A stretch of 64,000 nucleotides of DNA from positions 1 to 64,000 of the forward strand of contig JANBPT010000023.1 in the NCBI GenBank assembly GCA_027575765.1, read 5' to 3'. The stretch is from Tieghemiomyces parasiticus. Its lineage: Eukaryota; Kickxellomycota; Dimargaritomycetes; Dimargaritales; Dimargaritaceae. Both the position numbers and the translations under genes were made by a program. The notes under the pieces are model-generated. The model saw only the letters and a list, made by a program, of their open reading frames with translations. It was not told where the DNA came from and did not search any database. Shown here one piece after another: positions 54,063 to 64,000 of the stretch (position 1 is the first letter of the stretch; every line of letters starts with the position of its first letter).

Positions 54063-56465
54063 ATGTCGACGATCAACGCCGCTGGGCTTGTAATTTTTCG
54101 CTATGAGAGGAACCAGCCCGAGTACCTGTTAATTAACGACGCCTTTAACCACAAGCGCCACTGGTGCCCGCCTAAGGGCCGCGTGATTGGTCAAGAAGAC
54201 GAGCTCAAGTAAGTACTACCTTCCGCTACACACACGGCCCGGAGACGTTGGCCAGTCTAGGCATGCTTCCCGGTCCGAGCTCCGCCAATGCGCAGTCACA
54301 AGCGTTGGTCGACGATCCGCTGGCTCGTTTCCCCCCTTATTAACCAGTTCGACATCCTGCGTGCTCTCCTCGTACACTCATCCTAACTATTAAAATTTCC
54401 TCTCTATAGGTGTGCCGTCCGTAGTAGTTTGGACGTGGTTGGCCTCGCCATCCAGGACCTTCAAGTCGACGACCAGTTCGCCGCCAACCTCAAGTACCTC
54501 TCCGGCACTCAGGCCAAGCATGTGGCCTACTATCTTGCCCGCCTGGTGGACCCCCACCGGGTGCTGCGCATTGGAGCCGGCCTCAACCACTGCTGGTTGC
54601 CCCTTGCCCCGGCTTTGGACAAGGCTGCCTACCCCAATATGCAAGACGTGCTGAACCAGGCCCATGCCTACCTCTTGCAACACCGCGACCGTTTCACCAC
54701 CCCCTCCCCGCGTACCCGCCCGGATCCCGCCAACGGTCGTAGCGAAGAGCCCCGCCGTGTCTACCGCCCGCCCCACCAGCGTCAGTCGACCGATGAAGGT
54801 TCTCCGCGCGGTCCCGGTACGGAATCCCCCTCTGAACCCGATGCCGAGATCAATCGAGGCTACCGGCGTTACAGCCGCGGCGAGGACAGCAGTACCGGAA
54901 GCGGGATGTACCGTCCGCCTCGCCAACACCGGGCCAACTTCGATCCAACCCACGAAGAGGATGGTGATGGACACCCGCTGCACAGCCAGATGCGTAACCT
55001 GCGTCTCAATCCCGCCGCGACTGGGCCTGATGCTGCGCGCTTAGGTTCCAACGGCCGGGGCCCGTCCCTGTCCGAGAGTCCCATCTACAAGACCCGCCTG
55101 TGTCGGACCTTCGAGATCGAGGGCGCCTGCCCCTACGGCCCGAAGTGCACCTTTGCCCACGGGCCTGAGGACCTGCGCGAGCGACCCCGGCCCCCGCCTG
55201 TCGCCCCGCAGGCCGGCGGTCCCTACCCACCAACCTCCGGAGCGGGTCCCCACCAGGGCCCTGGCCGTCCTTCCCCCTACGGCCTGACCGACCCGGCCAT
55301 GAGCCGTACCAATAGTCAGGGCTGGACCCACCCGGCCTTCGCCCGGCCCGCACCCACTGAGAATCCCTTGTTCAAGACCCGTTTGTGCGACAAGTTTATG
55401 CGGGACAACTACTGCCCCTACGGTGACCGTTGCACCTTCGCCCACGGCTACGAACAACTCCAGAACCGTCCAAACGCCCCGCTGGCGTTCTCAGGCCACG
55501 AGCACCAAGGCCCGCCCTACCATGGTGGTGGGGGTGGCAGTGCCGGTGGTTACGGTATGAGCAGCAATATGCGCTCTCGGGAGCCGATCCTCCTCGAACC
55601 GCGTACCCCTCTGGCGACGCCCACCTCGTTCCTAGAGCACGCCAACCGGCTCGCCACGGTGGCCACCGCGACTCCCGTATCCGCATCTGTCCAGCGGTCT
55701 GTGGACACCGAGCCCGCATCCGCTGCCCCCGCCCGACCGGCTACCCCACCGGCCTCAACCCCAGCGCTGGTGGAACCCGCGCCCCAGGAAAAGGGCCGCG
55801 GTAAGAAAAAGCACCAGAACCACGAGGAGGTCCAGCGTCGCCCGCGTATCGTCGAGGTCGATGCCAAGGAGTTTGCCAAGTTTGAGCAACCCCCGCCCAA
55901 GCTGCGCGAAGCGACGGCTGCGGCCAATTCTACCTCCGCGTCGCCCCGCGTCGCCCAGGACGAGGCCCTGGCGGCCGAGCTGCGTCAGCTCCTACCGAGC
56001 CCGCTCCTACCCGCTTCAGGCACCGCCCCGCCCAAGGCGTTGACCGCCCTGAGCAAGGAGGTGACCCGCTTCGAATTCCGCCACGATGTGTCGAAGCAGC
56101 AAATGTTCCACATCCTCATCCCGGCCCTCTTTGAACAGGGCGGCACTTCCACCGCCGCACCGACCCCGGAGCGGATCCAATCCCTGCTGGCCCACTACCG
56201 CCCGCTGTTTGCCGGATACCTCAAATCGCCTGCGGACCAACGTCTGCTGCTGAACGCCTGGGACCGGCACATCACAGCTCACTCGAAGGCCTGGCTCTCC
56301 CGGGCCGCCGTGGTCTTCAAGCTCAACTACGACCTGGATCTGGTCGACGAAGAGGTGTTCCTGGCCTGGAACGCCGAAGCGCTGGCCGACAGTGAGCTCA
56401 AAAAGAAAGTGGCTCCGTTCGTAGAGTGGCTGGCCACCGCCGAGGAAGAGGATGAGGATGAGTGA
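54063..56465 (+). CDS. Degenerate Ap4A-hydrolase Nudix + two CCCH fingers + W2 domain
   Basis: Exons 54063-54208 and 54410-56465 join in phase (AA|G) to give 733 residues. Residues 1 to about 145 match the asymmetrical Ap4A hydrolase (NUDT2) fold: AAGLVIFRYE, WCPPKGRVIG, then KHVAYYLARLV and NHCWLPL. Its Nudix box keeps G39, E45, R53 and G60, but the catalytic glutamates are S54, D57 and V58, so hydrolysis is doubtful. A disordered R/P/S-rich linker follows. Two TTP-type C-x8-C-x5-C-x3-H fingers, C280-H299 and C375-H394, each have the lead-in YKTRLC or FKTRLC and FAHG, typical of AU-rich RNA binding; they are 75 residues apart instead of about 18. After a linker, about 570-733 is a W2 domain ending PFVEWLATAEEEDEDE. 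Likely an RNA-binding translation regulator (inference). Confidence 0.92.
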
Positions 56466-56909
56466 GGCATTACTGCTGAGGCGTGGCTCACTCAAAGATG
56501 CCGCGGGCATCCCCGCGTTACAGCAGACTTTGTGAATCTCGCGGTCCGTTTACCCACCCTTTTTCACTACGCCACAGGCGTTAATTACGTTTGTCTATTT
56601 ACATTTTCCACGTTTACTTCCGTCATCCACGCCCGATGCAGGTCCTTCCACCTAGCTAGGCGCCCGCCAAATATTCTATACTCTACCACTCGCATATTCA
56701 CCTCTATTCAATACATCGCGGCGAGCATCGCCCTCTATGCCCGTTGGTCATCCATCTCTCTTACAGGCGGGGGTATTGAGTGAATCGACCCCTATAGTCA
56801 CGGTACCTCCTCCATTTCCTGCCTTTGCGATCGGCTCAATGAGAATATGTCGCCCAATTCGAACATTTGAGCTACTGGAAGCTACAGTCCGGATGATTTA
56901 TTCACGCGG
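56466..56909. other. Convergent intergenic region
   Basis: 444 bases between the stop codons of the fusion gene (+) and the VMA22-like gene (-). No gene; AT-richer, and it presumably holds both 3' ends. Confidence 0.6.
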
Positions 56910-57736
56910 TTACTCTGCGACCATTTTGCACTGCTCAATGCGTTCGGCGGCGCGGTTCAAGGCAAGCTGGAGACTGGCCAACCGTACTGCTGACTGGAGA
57001 CCCCGCATAAAGTGGCCTTGGCTTCTTTTGAGGGCAGGCGGAGTGAGAATGCCAAACCAGTGGAGCGGGTCCCGACTAGCGAAACGTTCCGTGGCACCTT
57101 GGGAATTTCCGCCAGTATCGCCTTTAGTCCCAGTGGAAGGCATAGTATCCCCATCGGCTGGCCCATCGGTAGCCAGCGGAGGACCAGCGCCGCCTCGGTA
57201 CCTCAGACCGTCTTTGGCCGCGGAAACTAAGGTCTCCTCCGTACCCTGACGATCAGTGGGCGTGCCAACTGGTACGAGGTCAAATAGGGAGGCGGGCTTC
57301 TGATCGTGGACTGTCGAGCCAGGAGTGCCCTGACTGCAGGAAGGGAGAAGTGAATAGCCATTGGGGCATAGCGTAGTACGGTGAGGGGCCGGGCTATGTC
57401 AGGCTAGGTGGGTGTGCTGAGAGACTGGGAAGGTAAAGTTCGCCTGGAGCCTGAATAGAAATCTCGGTGGACTGCTACTTGGAGCTGATGTCCGAGTCGT
57501 ATCTGCACGTCTACACCAGGGTTCAGGAAAGGGACTTACATTTTCCAGTTACTTTGCATGCGTTGGTCATAGGAACCGGGCGAGAGTCGCTGTGGTGGCA
57601 GGGTGCGCTTAGCGTCGGCTAGGTCCCAGAACCCCTGACCCAATATCCGCCCCAAGACCTGCCGCTCGGCCTCGTACTGTGCCAGCAGCTCGAAGTAGTC
57701 ATTGACGAGCAGGTCAGCATCGTTTCGTTCCGACAT
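56910..57736 (-). CDS. VMA22/CCDC115-like V-ATPase assembly factor
   Basis: Homolog of yeast Vma22 and animal CCDC115, which help assemble the V0 sector of the vacuolar H+-ATPase in the ER. Minus-strand exons 57736-57540 and 57333-56910 are in phase; 206 residues. Seen: N-terminal helix LLVNDYFELLAQYEAERQ, GFWDLADAKR and the SPGSYDQRMQ segment, a low-complexity middle of about 90 residues, then the C-terminal signature DPLHWFGILTPPALKRSQGH followed by a helix ending in ERIEQCK. Motif order and length fit the family, whose sequences are poorly conserved. The 206-base intron has a GTAAGT donor and a C/T-rich CTGCAG acceptor. It is divergent from POL2. Confidence 0.85.
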
Positions 57737-58523
57737 GACGCAGTGAAGCCGAAACAAACTGACGCGGGAGGTAAATGGGGTATAGAATATGGACAATGGA
57801 ATGAATATAGCCGGTCTGAGAACGCCAATGCTGGGCGGCTGTCCTCAATAATGTGGGCAGAAAACAGTTGGATGAGGTAGGTGGGGAACGGCATAGGCAA
57901 GGGGTGCTAAGTAAGCTAGCCTTTGGTGACTTTAGGTAGGCCAAAGCCGGCCCAGTGTAGAGTGCAGTTAATTGAGGCCGGTTCGGCTAATTCCCTGGAC
58001 ACCCCACTCCTTCCTCCCCCCACCCCATCACTTGAATATGCACCGTGGGTAGTGTGATAAGACGACAGATGGTACTGGCGACGTCGTACACTGCCGACGG
58101 TAGTATCGTAGTCACGTGCTTTAAAGATGCACCCCTCATTCGTCGGACCTTCAATGCGATCGCCATCCGTATTTACGCTTGACGGCTTGAACTACACCTA
58201 CGGTGTGAAGCGTATGGCGGCTTCTGTTTACAACTAGCTCTCCATGCCATCTCCGGCTCTGCACATTAGAATACACTAGCTAACCCAGACCTCCGTATCC
58301 GTTATTGCCCAACTCTGCCATACACCTTTAACACTGTGCTACTATTATTCGTATCGGCAACTATTTTGCCTAGACCTGAGTCGCCCAGCATTCCACTTTT
58401 TTTAGTTTGTTCGTCCTTCCTCACCCCGTTGTATACTTAAGTTCTCTGCTGCGCAACCGTCTGGAACCACCCGCGAACATTGTCAACCCGTCCCACTGGG
58501 CTCATATCCTAGACGATTGCGAC
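57737..58523. promoter_or_regulatory. Divergent promoter, VMA22-like / POL2
   Basis: 787 bases between start codons. A CACGTG E-box-type palindrome lies at 58113-58118. I found no ACGCGT (MluI cell-cycle box) although POL2 is a replication gene. The last 150 bases before POL2 are C/T-rich with a T-run near 58400. Confidence 0.5.
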
Positions 58524-61500
58524 ATGGCGGAAGAGGTCGATGTCGAGAAGCAGCACCAAATCGACGAGCGCTTAGGATTTCACCGTTATCAAGAAGGACC
58601 AGAGAAGCTGGGATGGCTCGTTAATATCCAACCGGTAGGTCAAAGTCTTCACTCTGCTTGGAATCCGCGCACTTGTGCCAGAGATATAGCAAAGCTCATT
58701 GGTCCATCGACATCGAATCGGCCCACTGGCATGAGCACTGGCTACGCATAGCGATGCGAGGGTGCCTACAGGCGGTCTGTAGCACAACGGGCACTTTTCT
58801 TAACTGTGCCCTTTCCCTACACTGGTCGACTCACACCGCCTTATCTTTTAGACTACCGTATCGAGCGTCGACAAGAAGTCCACCCGCTCGGCAGTGGACC
58901 TCTACTTCCTTGAAGAGGACGGCGAATACTTTAAATGCACCCTGGCCTACGATCCGTACTTTTACGTGATTTGCAAGGTAAGTCAGGCACTATCGTCTAG
59001 CATGCCCGGCACTCAGCCATGTCGGGTTCGGGTCATATGCATCACACGGCGCCTTTTCCAATATCCTCACGGCCACAACCTTTCCTCATTTGATCCATTT
59101 TATTTTCGATTCTGCTTCGACCATCTTGATTATCCACAATGATAGCCCGGTACCGAGAGCGATGTTGACGAGTACCTGCGTCGCAAATTCGAAAGAATCA
59201 TCCAGAATGTGGTTAAAGTCCAAAAGACCGACCTGCACCAGGTGAGTACCATTTGGTGATCCAAGGAAACAGGGCTTGAGAAGAAATGGATCCGCGTTAC
59301 CAGCCCCACAAGTTTAAAACGCAAGGTTACCAATGACTGACTGTCGCTCCTGCTGGCCTCCCTGACGACTAACCTGCCCGATTTCGCCCGACCCTTTGTC
59401 CCTTACCGACCGACGTTTTCCAACCAGCCGAATCACTTGGTCGAGCCACCCCGGACCCTGCTCAAGCTGATATTTCGTAACACGCAGGAGCAGATGCAGG
59501 TCCGCCGAGAGCTGGAGCCCATCATCCGGAAGAACAAAGCCCGGGCCCAGGTTATGGACACCTACACCACCATGCTCAGCAGCCGACCGGAGGGCAACGG
59601 CGCTCGCATCCTCGACCCCATGGACTGCATCTCCGACATGCGCGAATACGATGTCCCCTACTACGTTCGCGTAACCATTGACAATAGTGAGTCACCCCAC
59701 ACGCCTGAGTCATCCTGGTCTTCGACTGAGATGGCTGGTCAGATCAGTGGCTAGTAGAGACATGTCAACGTACATTTTCACTAACGCTGCACCCCATCTC
59801 ATCCCTACCCAACTTCAACGAACCTCTTCTCTCGACCATTCCTCTCCCCCCTCCCCTCCTCAACGCCAGATATCCGCGTCGGACTATGGTACAATATCAA
59901 GGCGCTACCTGCCGGTGAGCTGCAAATCACACCACGGCCCGACCTGGTCAAACGTGCGGAGCCCATCGTTCTGGCTTTTGATATCGAAACTACTAAGCTG
60001 CCTCTCAAATTCCCCGATGCTGCCTTCGACATGGTCATGATGATATCGTACATGGTAGACGGCCAGGTAAGGCGCCGTGTTTAACCGGCCTGCTCCCGCT
60101 CATCGCACCTTTCCAATAACAGATTCCCATAATCTAACCTCCTCATCTGGCATTCTGTCATCCAACTGCTCCGCACCTGCCCCCATTATCAGGGCTACCT
60201 CATTACGAACCGCGAGATCGTGTCATCCGATATTGAGGACTTTGAGTACACCCCGAAACCTGAGTACGAGGGCCCGTTCATTGTTTTCAATGAGAAGAAC
60301 GAAGTAAGCATTTCGACTTGACAACTACGTCCCACCGTGCCCCATTCCAAAGGGGGCGCATATTGATGTGAGACCACGGTGCCAAAATACTGACTTTGCC
60401 CGACCACTACGTTTTTCTCCGCCCCCGACTATTCCACTCCGGCGGCGGTTTTAGAAAGCTCTCCTGCGCCGTTTCTTTGAGCATTTCCAGGAGGTTAAAC
60501 CCACCGTAATTGCGACCTACAACGGTGATGCTTTCGACTGGCCATTTGTCGAGGCCCGGGCAATCTTTCACGGCCTGGATATGTTCCAGGTAAGTCATCA
60601 AGTGTAATCTATTATGTTTACCGCCGTTTCCCTCCCTTCCGCTTAAACTCCGCATCTGTCCCGACCACGCGTTACTCACATCCCCTAATTAATTTTTTCT
60701 GCCCACCTCCCCCATCTATACCCAGGAAATCGGATTCTTCAAGGACAGCTCCGACGAGTACAAGAGTCGGGCGGCCATCCACATGGACTGCTACCGCTGG
60801 GTCAAGCGTGACAGCTACCTTCCCGCGGGGAGCCACGGTCTCAAGGCTGTGACCACCGCCAAGCTGGGGTATAATCCAATGGAGCTGGATCCGGAGGACA
60901 TGACCCCTTACGCGGCCGAGAAACCACAGGTCCTGGCACAGTACTCCGTGTCCGATGCCGTGGCTACCTACTACCTGTATATGAAGTACGTGCACCCGTT
61001 CATCTTCTCTTTGTGCAACATCATCCCCCTCATCGGCGACGAGGTGCTCCGCAAGGGGTCCGGTACGCTGTGCGAGATGCTGCTCATGGTGGAGGCTTAC
61101 GAGGGCAACATCATTATGCCCAACAAGCACGTTGATCCGCATGGCCGCATGTTCGAAGGCCACCTTATCGAGTCTGAGACCTACGTCGGTGGCCACGTTG
61201 AGGCGCTGGAGGCTGGTGTGTTTCGCAGCGATATCCCCGAGTCGTTTAAGGTCGTGCCTGCCGCTGTACAGCGCCTGATGGATGAGGTGGACGCCGCCCT
61301 ACGCTTCAGTATCGAAGAAGAGGCTCAAAAGGCCCTGTCCGACGTGACAAATTACGATGAGGTCCGGGACGCCATCCTTACGCAGCTGACCACCTTGCGC
61401 GACGCCCCTGTACGCACCGATCCGCCACTCATCTATCACTTGGACGTGGCAGCCATGTACCCCAACATCATCCTGACTAACCGGTTGCAGCCCGACGCCC

Positions 61501-64000
61501 TTGTCGACGAGGCCACGTGTGCACGCTGCGACTTTAACGTCCCGGGTAAGACGTGCGACCGGCGCATGACGTGGGCGTGGCGTGGGGAGTACTACCCGGC
61601 CCAGCGCAACGAGTACAATATGATCCGTAACCAGCTGGAGACCGAGACCTTCGTACCCAATCACGGCAAGAAAGATGGGGCCCCGCGCAGGTTCCGAGAC
61701 CTGTCCGCTGCCCAACAGGCCGAACTGCTGCAGGCCCGCCTGGGGGAGTACAGCCGCAAGGTGTACAAGAAAACCAAGGAAAGCCGGGTGGTATCTCGCG
61801 AGAGCATCATTTGCCAGCGTGAGAACCCGTTCTATGTCGACACGGTGCGCAACTTCCGCGACCGCCGTTACGAGTACAAGGGGATGCACAAGACGTGGAA
61901 GGGTAAATGCGACGAGGCCACCGATGCGGCCGCCCTGGACGAGGCCAAGAAAATGGTCGTCCTATACGACTCACTGCAACTGGCCCACAAGTGTATTCTC
62001 AATTCCTTCTACGGATACGTGATGCGCAAAGGCTCCCGATGGTACTCGATGGAGATGGCCGGGATTGTGTGCCTGACCGGGGCCACCCTGATTCAGATGG
62101 CCCGTCAGCTGGTGGAGCAAATTGGCCGTCCCTTGGAACTCGACACGGACGGGATTTGGTGTATCCTGCCCGCTGCCTTCCCGGAGAACTTCACCTTCCA
62201 GCTCCGGAACGGCAAGAAATTGCCGATTTCCTACCCCTGCGTCATGCTCAACCACCTCGTACACGCCCAATTTACCAACCACCAGTACCACGAACTGACC
62301 GACCCGACCCGCCGTTTGTATCGCACGCGCAGCGAGAACAGTATCTTCTTTGAGGTGGATGGGCCCTACCGCGCCATGATCCTACCTGCGTCCACCGAGG
62401 CCGACAAGCTACTCAAGAAGCGCTACGCCGTGTTCAACCATGACGGGTCCCTGGCTGAACTCAAAGGGTTCGAGGTCAAGCGCCGCGGTGAGCTCAAACT
62501 CATCAAGATTTTCCAGTCGCAGATCTTTCGGGTATTTTTGGATGGTACCACCTTGGCAGAGTGCTATGCCGCGGTGGCGCGCCTGGCGAACCAATGGCTG
62601 GACATTCTGTATGGTCGCGGAGCCACTCTGCATGACACTGAGCTATTCGAGCTCATTTCGGAGAACCGCAGCATGTCCAAGTCCCTGGCCGAGTACGGTG
62701 CCCAGAAATCCACCTCCATCAGTACTGCCCGCCGCCTGGCCGAGTTTCTGGGCGACCAGGTGGTCAAGGACAAGGGCTTGTCCTGCCAATTTATTATCTC
62801 CGCCCGGCCCGCGGGCCTGCCTGTGTCAGAACGGGCCATACCAATCGCTATCTTCTCGGCAGAACCATCTATCCGTAAGCACTACCTACGCAAATGGCTG
62901 CGGGACCCGGGACTGCAGGACATGGACATTCGCGGGATTTTGGACTGGAACTACTATATGGAGCGGTTCGGCTCGGTGATCCAGAAGCTCATCACCATCC
63001 CGGCCGCCATGCAGCGCATCAGTAATCCGGTACCACGCGTCAAGCACCCGGATTGGCTGGCTAAGCGTGTGGCCATTCTCAACGACAAGCACAAGCAGCG
63101 CACCATCACCGACATGTTCCGCCAGCTTTCCGCGGCTAAGGGCACGGCATTAGAGCAGGGGAGTGGTGAGGACGGCAACGAAGTAGCCACGGCGGCGGCG
63201 AATAGCACCCATCCACCCGCGGCCCCCGACCTCGAGGATTTCGGCCGATTGGACCCCGCTGGTGCGTCGTCAAGGGGTACAGCCCGCCCCGCTGTCAGCC
63301 GCAAACGCGCTCGCTCCCAGGGTGGCGCCCCGCAGCTCGACCTGAGTGGGCTGCCTGACCCGACCACGGTCCCGCGTCCCGACGAGGACTACGCTGGCTG
63401 GCTGGCCTACGCGAAGCTGAAATGGCGGCGCCAGGCCCAGCACCGCGCCGCCCTACGTCACTACCACCAAGACCAGCCCGGTAGCGCCGGGGGTCCGGTC
63501 ACCACCGACGCGGGCGCAGGCCCTGGTCCCAAACGAGCCGCTCTGGGCCTTGGATCTTACTTTGGCCGCACACGCGATCTTCTCGCCTCCGCCCCGTGGC
63601 AGATCGTTCAGGTCGTCCCTACTGACGTGCCCGGGGTTCTCCGCGCTTGGATTTTGGTCAACCGGGCCTTCCATGCAGTGCAGCTCGAAGTCCCACGTAC
63701 CTTCTACGTGAACAGCCGAGTGCCCAATCCTGCTGGGGACGCCGCAGCGGCTTACGTGACGCCCGTGCGAAGCTTGACCCTACCGCGCTCGCAACCGTGC
63801 CACCATCTGTACCGCTTCACCATGCCCGAAGCCGTTTTCCACCAGCACAGCAAGTCTTTCCGGACCCTGTTTAGCCACCCGGGGATACTCGGGGTGTACG
63901 AAACCCAGGTTGAGCCCGTGTATCGATTTCTGCTCACCGTGGGCTGCACCTCCGCGGTCACCTCGGCAGGACAATCTCTGTCAGCCGAACGGTCGACCAA
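58524..64000 (+). CDS. POL2: DNA polymerase epsilon catalytic subunit (3' partial)
   Basis: Leading-strand replicative polymerase with proofreading exonuclease. Exons 58524-58634, 58852-58977, 59146-59241, 59428-59686, 59870-60066, 60193-60303, 60455-60589 and 60726 to beyond 64000, all in phase; about 1436 residues are in the window of a protein usually near 2200. Seen: ExoI FDIETTK (D235, E237), Exo[11 protein letters not shown] (D325), Exo[16 protein letters not shown] (D422), motif [10 protein letters not shown] (D585) with the family's methionine, the Fe-S cysteines in [13 protein letters not shown] and [23 protein letters not shown] and [16 protein letters not shown], motif C DTDG (818-821), and a PCNA-binding-like QRTITDMF at 1136-1143. 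Gly/Ala/Pro-rich linker then leads into the inactive C-terminal half, where the window ends. Divergent from the VMA22-like gene. Confidence 0.98.

Noticed and set aside
54390..54983. 197-codon minus-strand frame
   Set aside because: Shadow of the Nudix fusion gene.
56737..57249. 170-codon plus-strand frame
   Set aside because: Antisense of VMA22-like exon 2, whose minus-strand reading has the conserved DPLHWFGILTPPAL segment.

Overview
The window looks like chromosomal DNA of an early-diverging (non-Dikarya), probably filamentous fungus. The signs are a Cdc11-type septin with an arginine in its P-loop, many short spliceosomal introns with GTAAGT/GTAGGT donors and CTAAC-like branch sites, GC-rich codon third positions, long C/T-rich leaders before start codons, and a mariner relic. 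No bacterial operon structure, rRNA, tRNA or CRISPR array was seen. Placement below 'fungus' is inference. All coding calls come from reading translations and joining exons by splice sites and reading phase; no database search was possible.

Layout. 1-17.5 kb: no gene I can support, only short random-looking ORFs. 17.5-22.6 kb: Cdc11-like septin (+) and a secreted class 3 lipase (+). 23.3-24.3 kb: a dead mariner transposase. 27.2-30.6 kb: two small secreted basic proteins (+), a diverged tandem pair that also shares promoter layout. 31.5-37.8 kb: a TRIP4/ASC-1-like C2HC5 zinc-finger protein (-), divergent from an aldo/keto reductase (+), then a VIT1/CCC1-type iron/manganese transporter (+). 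39.5-40.5 kb: an unknown type I membrane protein (-) with a PPSY tail motif. 44.4-47.2 kb: a TP53I3-like quinone oxidoreductase (-) in 11 exons. 48.3-49.2 kb: a BAX-inhibitor-1/LFG protein (+). 51.6-56.5 kb: two Nudix genes (+), a NUDT15-like hydrolase and then a large fusion protein. 56.9-57.7 kb: VMA22/CCDC115-like V-ATPase assembly factor (-), divergent from POL2, the catalytic subunit of DNA polymerase epsilon (+), which runs off the right edge.

Most genes are unrelated housekeeping functions (cell cortex, iron storage, redox, nucleotide sanitation, V-ATPase assembly, replication), arranged singly or as divergent pairs. The most unusual item is the 733-residue protein at 54063-56465. It joins an Ap4A-hydrolase-type Nudix fold whose catalytic glutamates are largely lost, two TTP-type CCCH zinc fingers, and a C-terminal W2 (eIF5/eIF2B-epsilon type) domain. 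This suggests an RNA-binding translation regulator with a possible nucleotide-sensing pseudoenzyme module; that function is inference. The second point of interest is the secreted paralog pair, which look like effector candidates.
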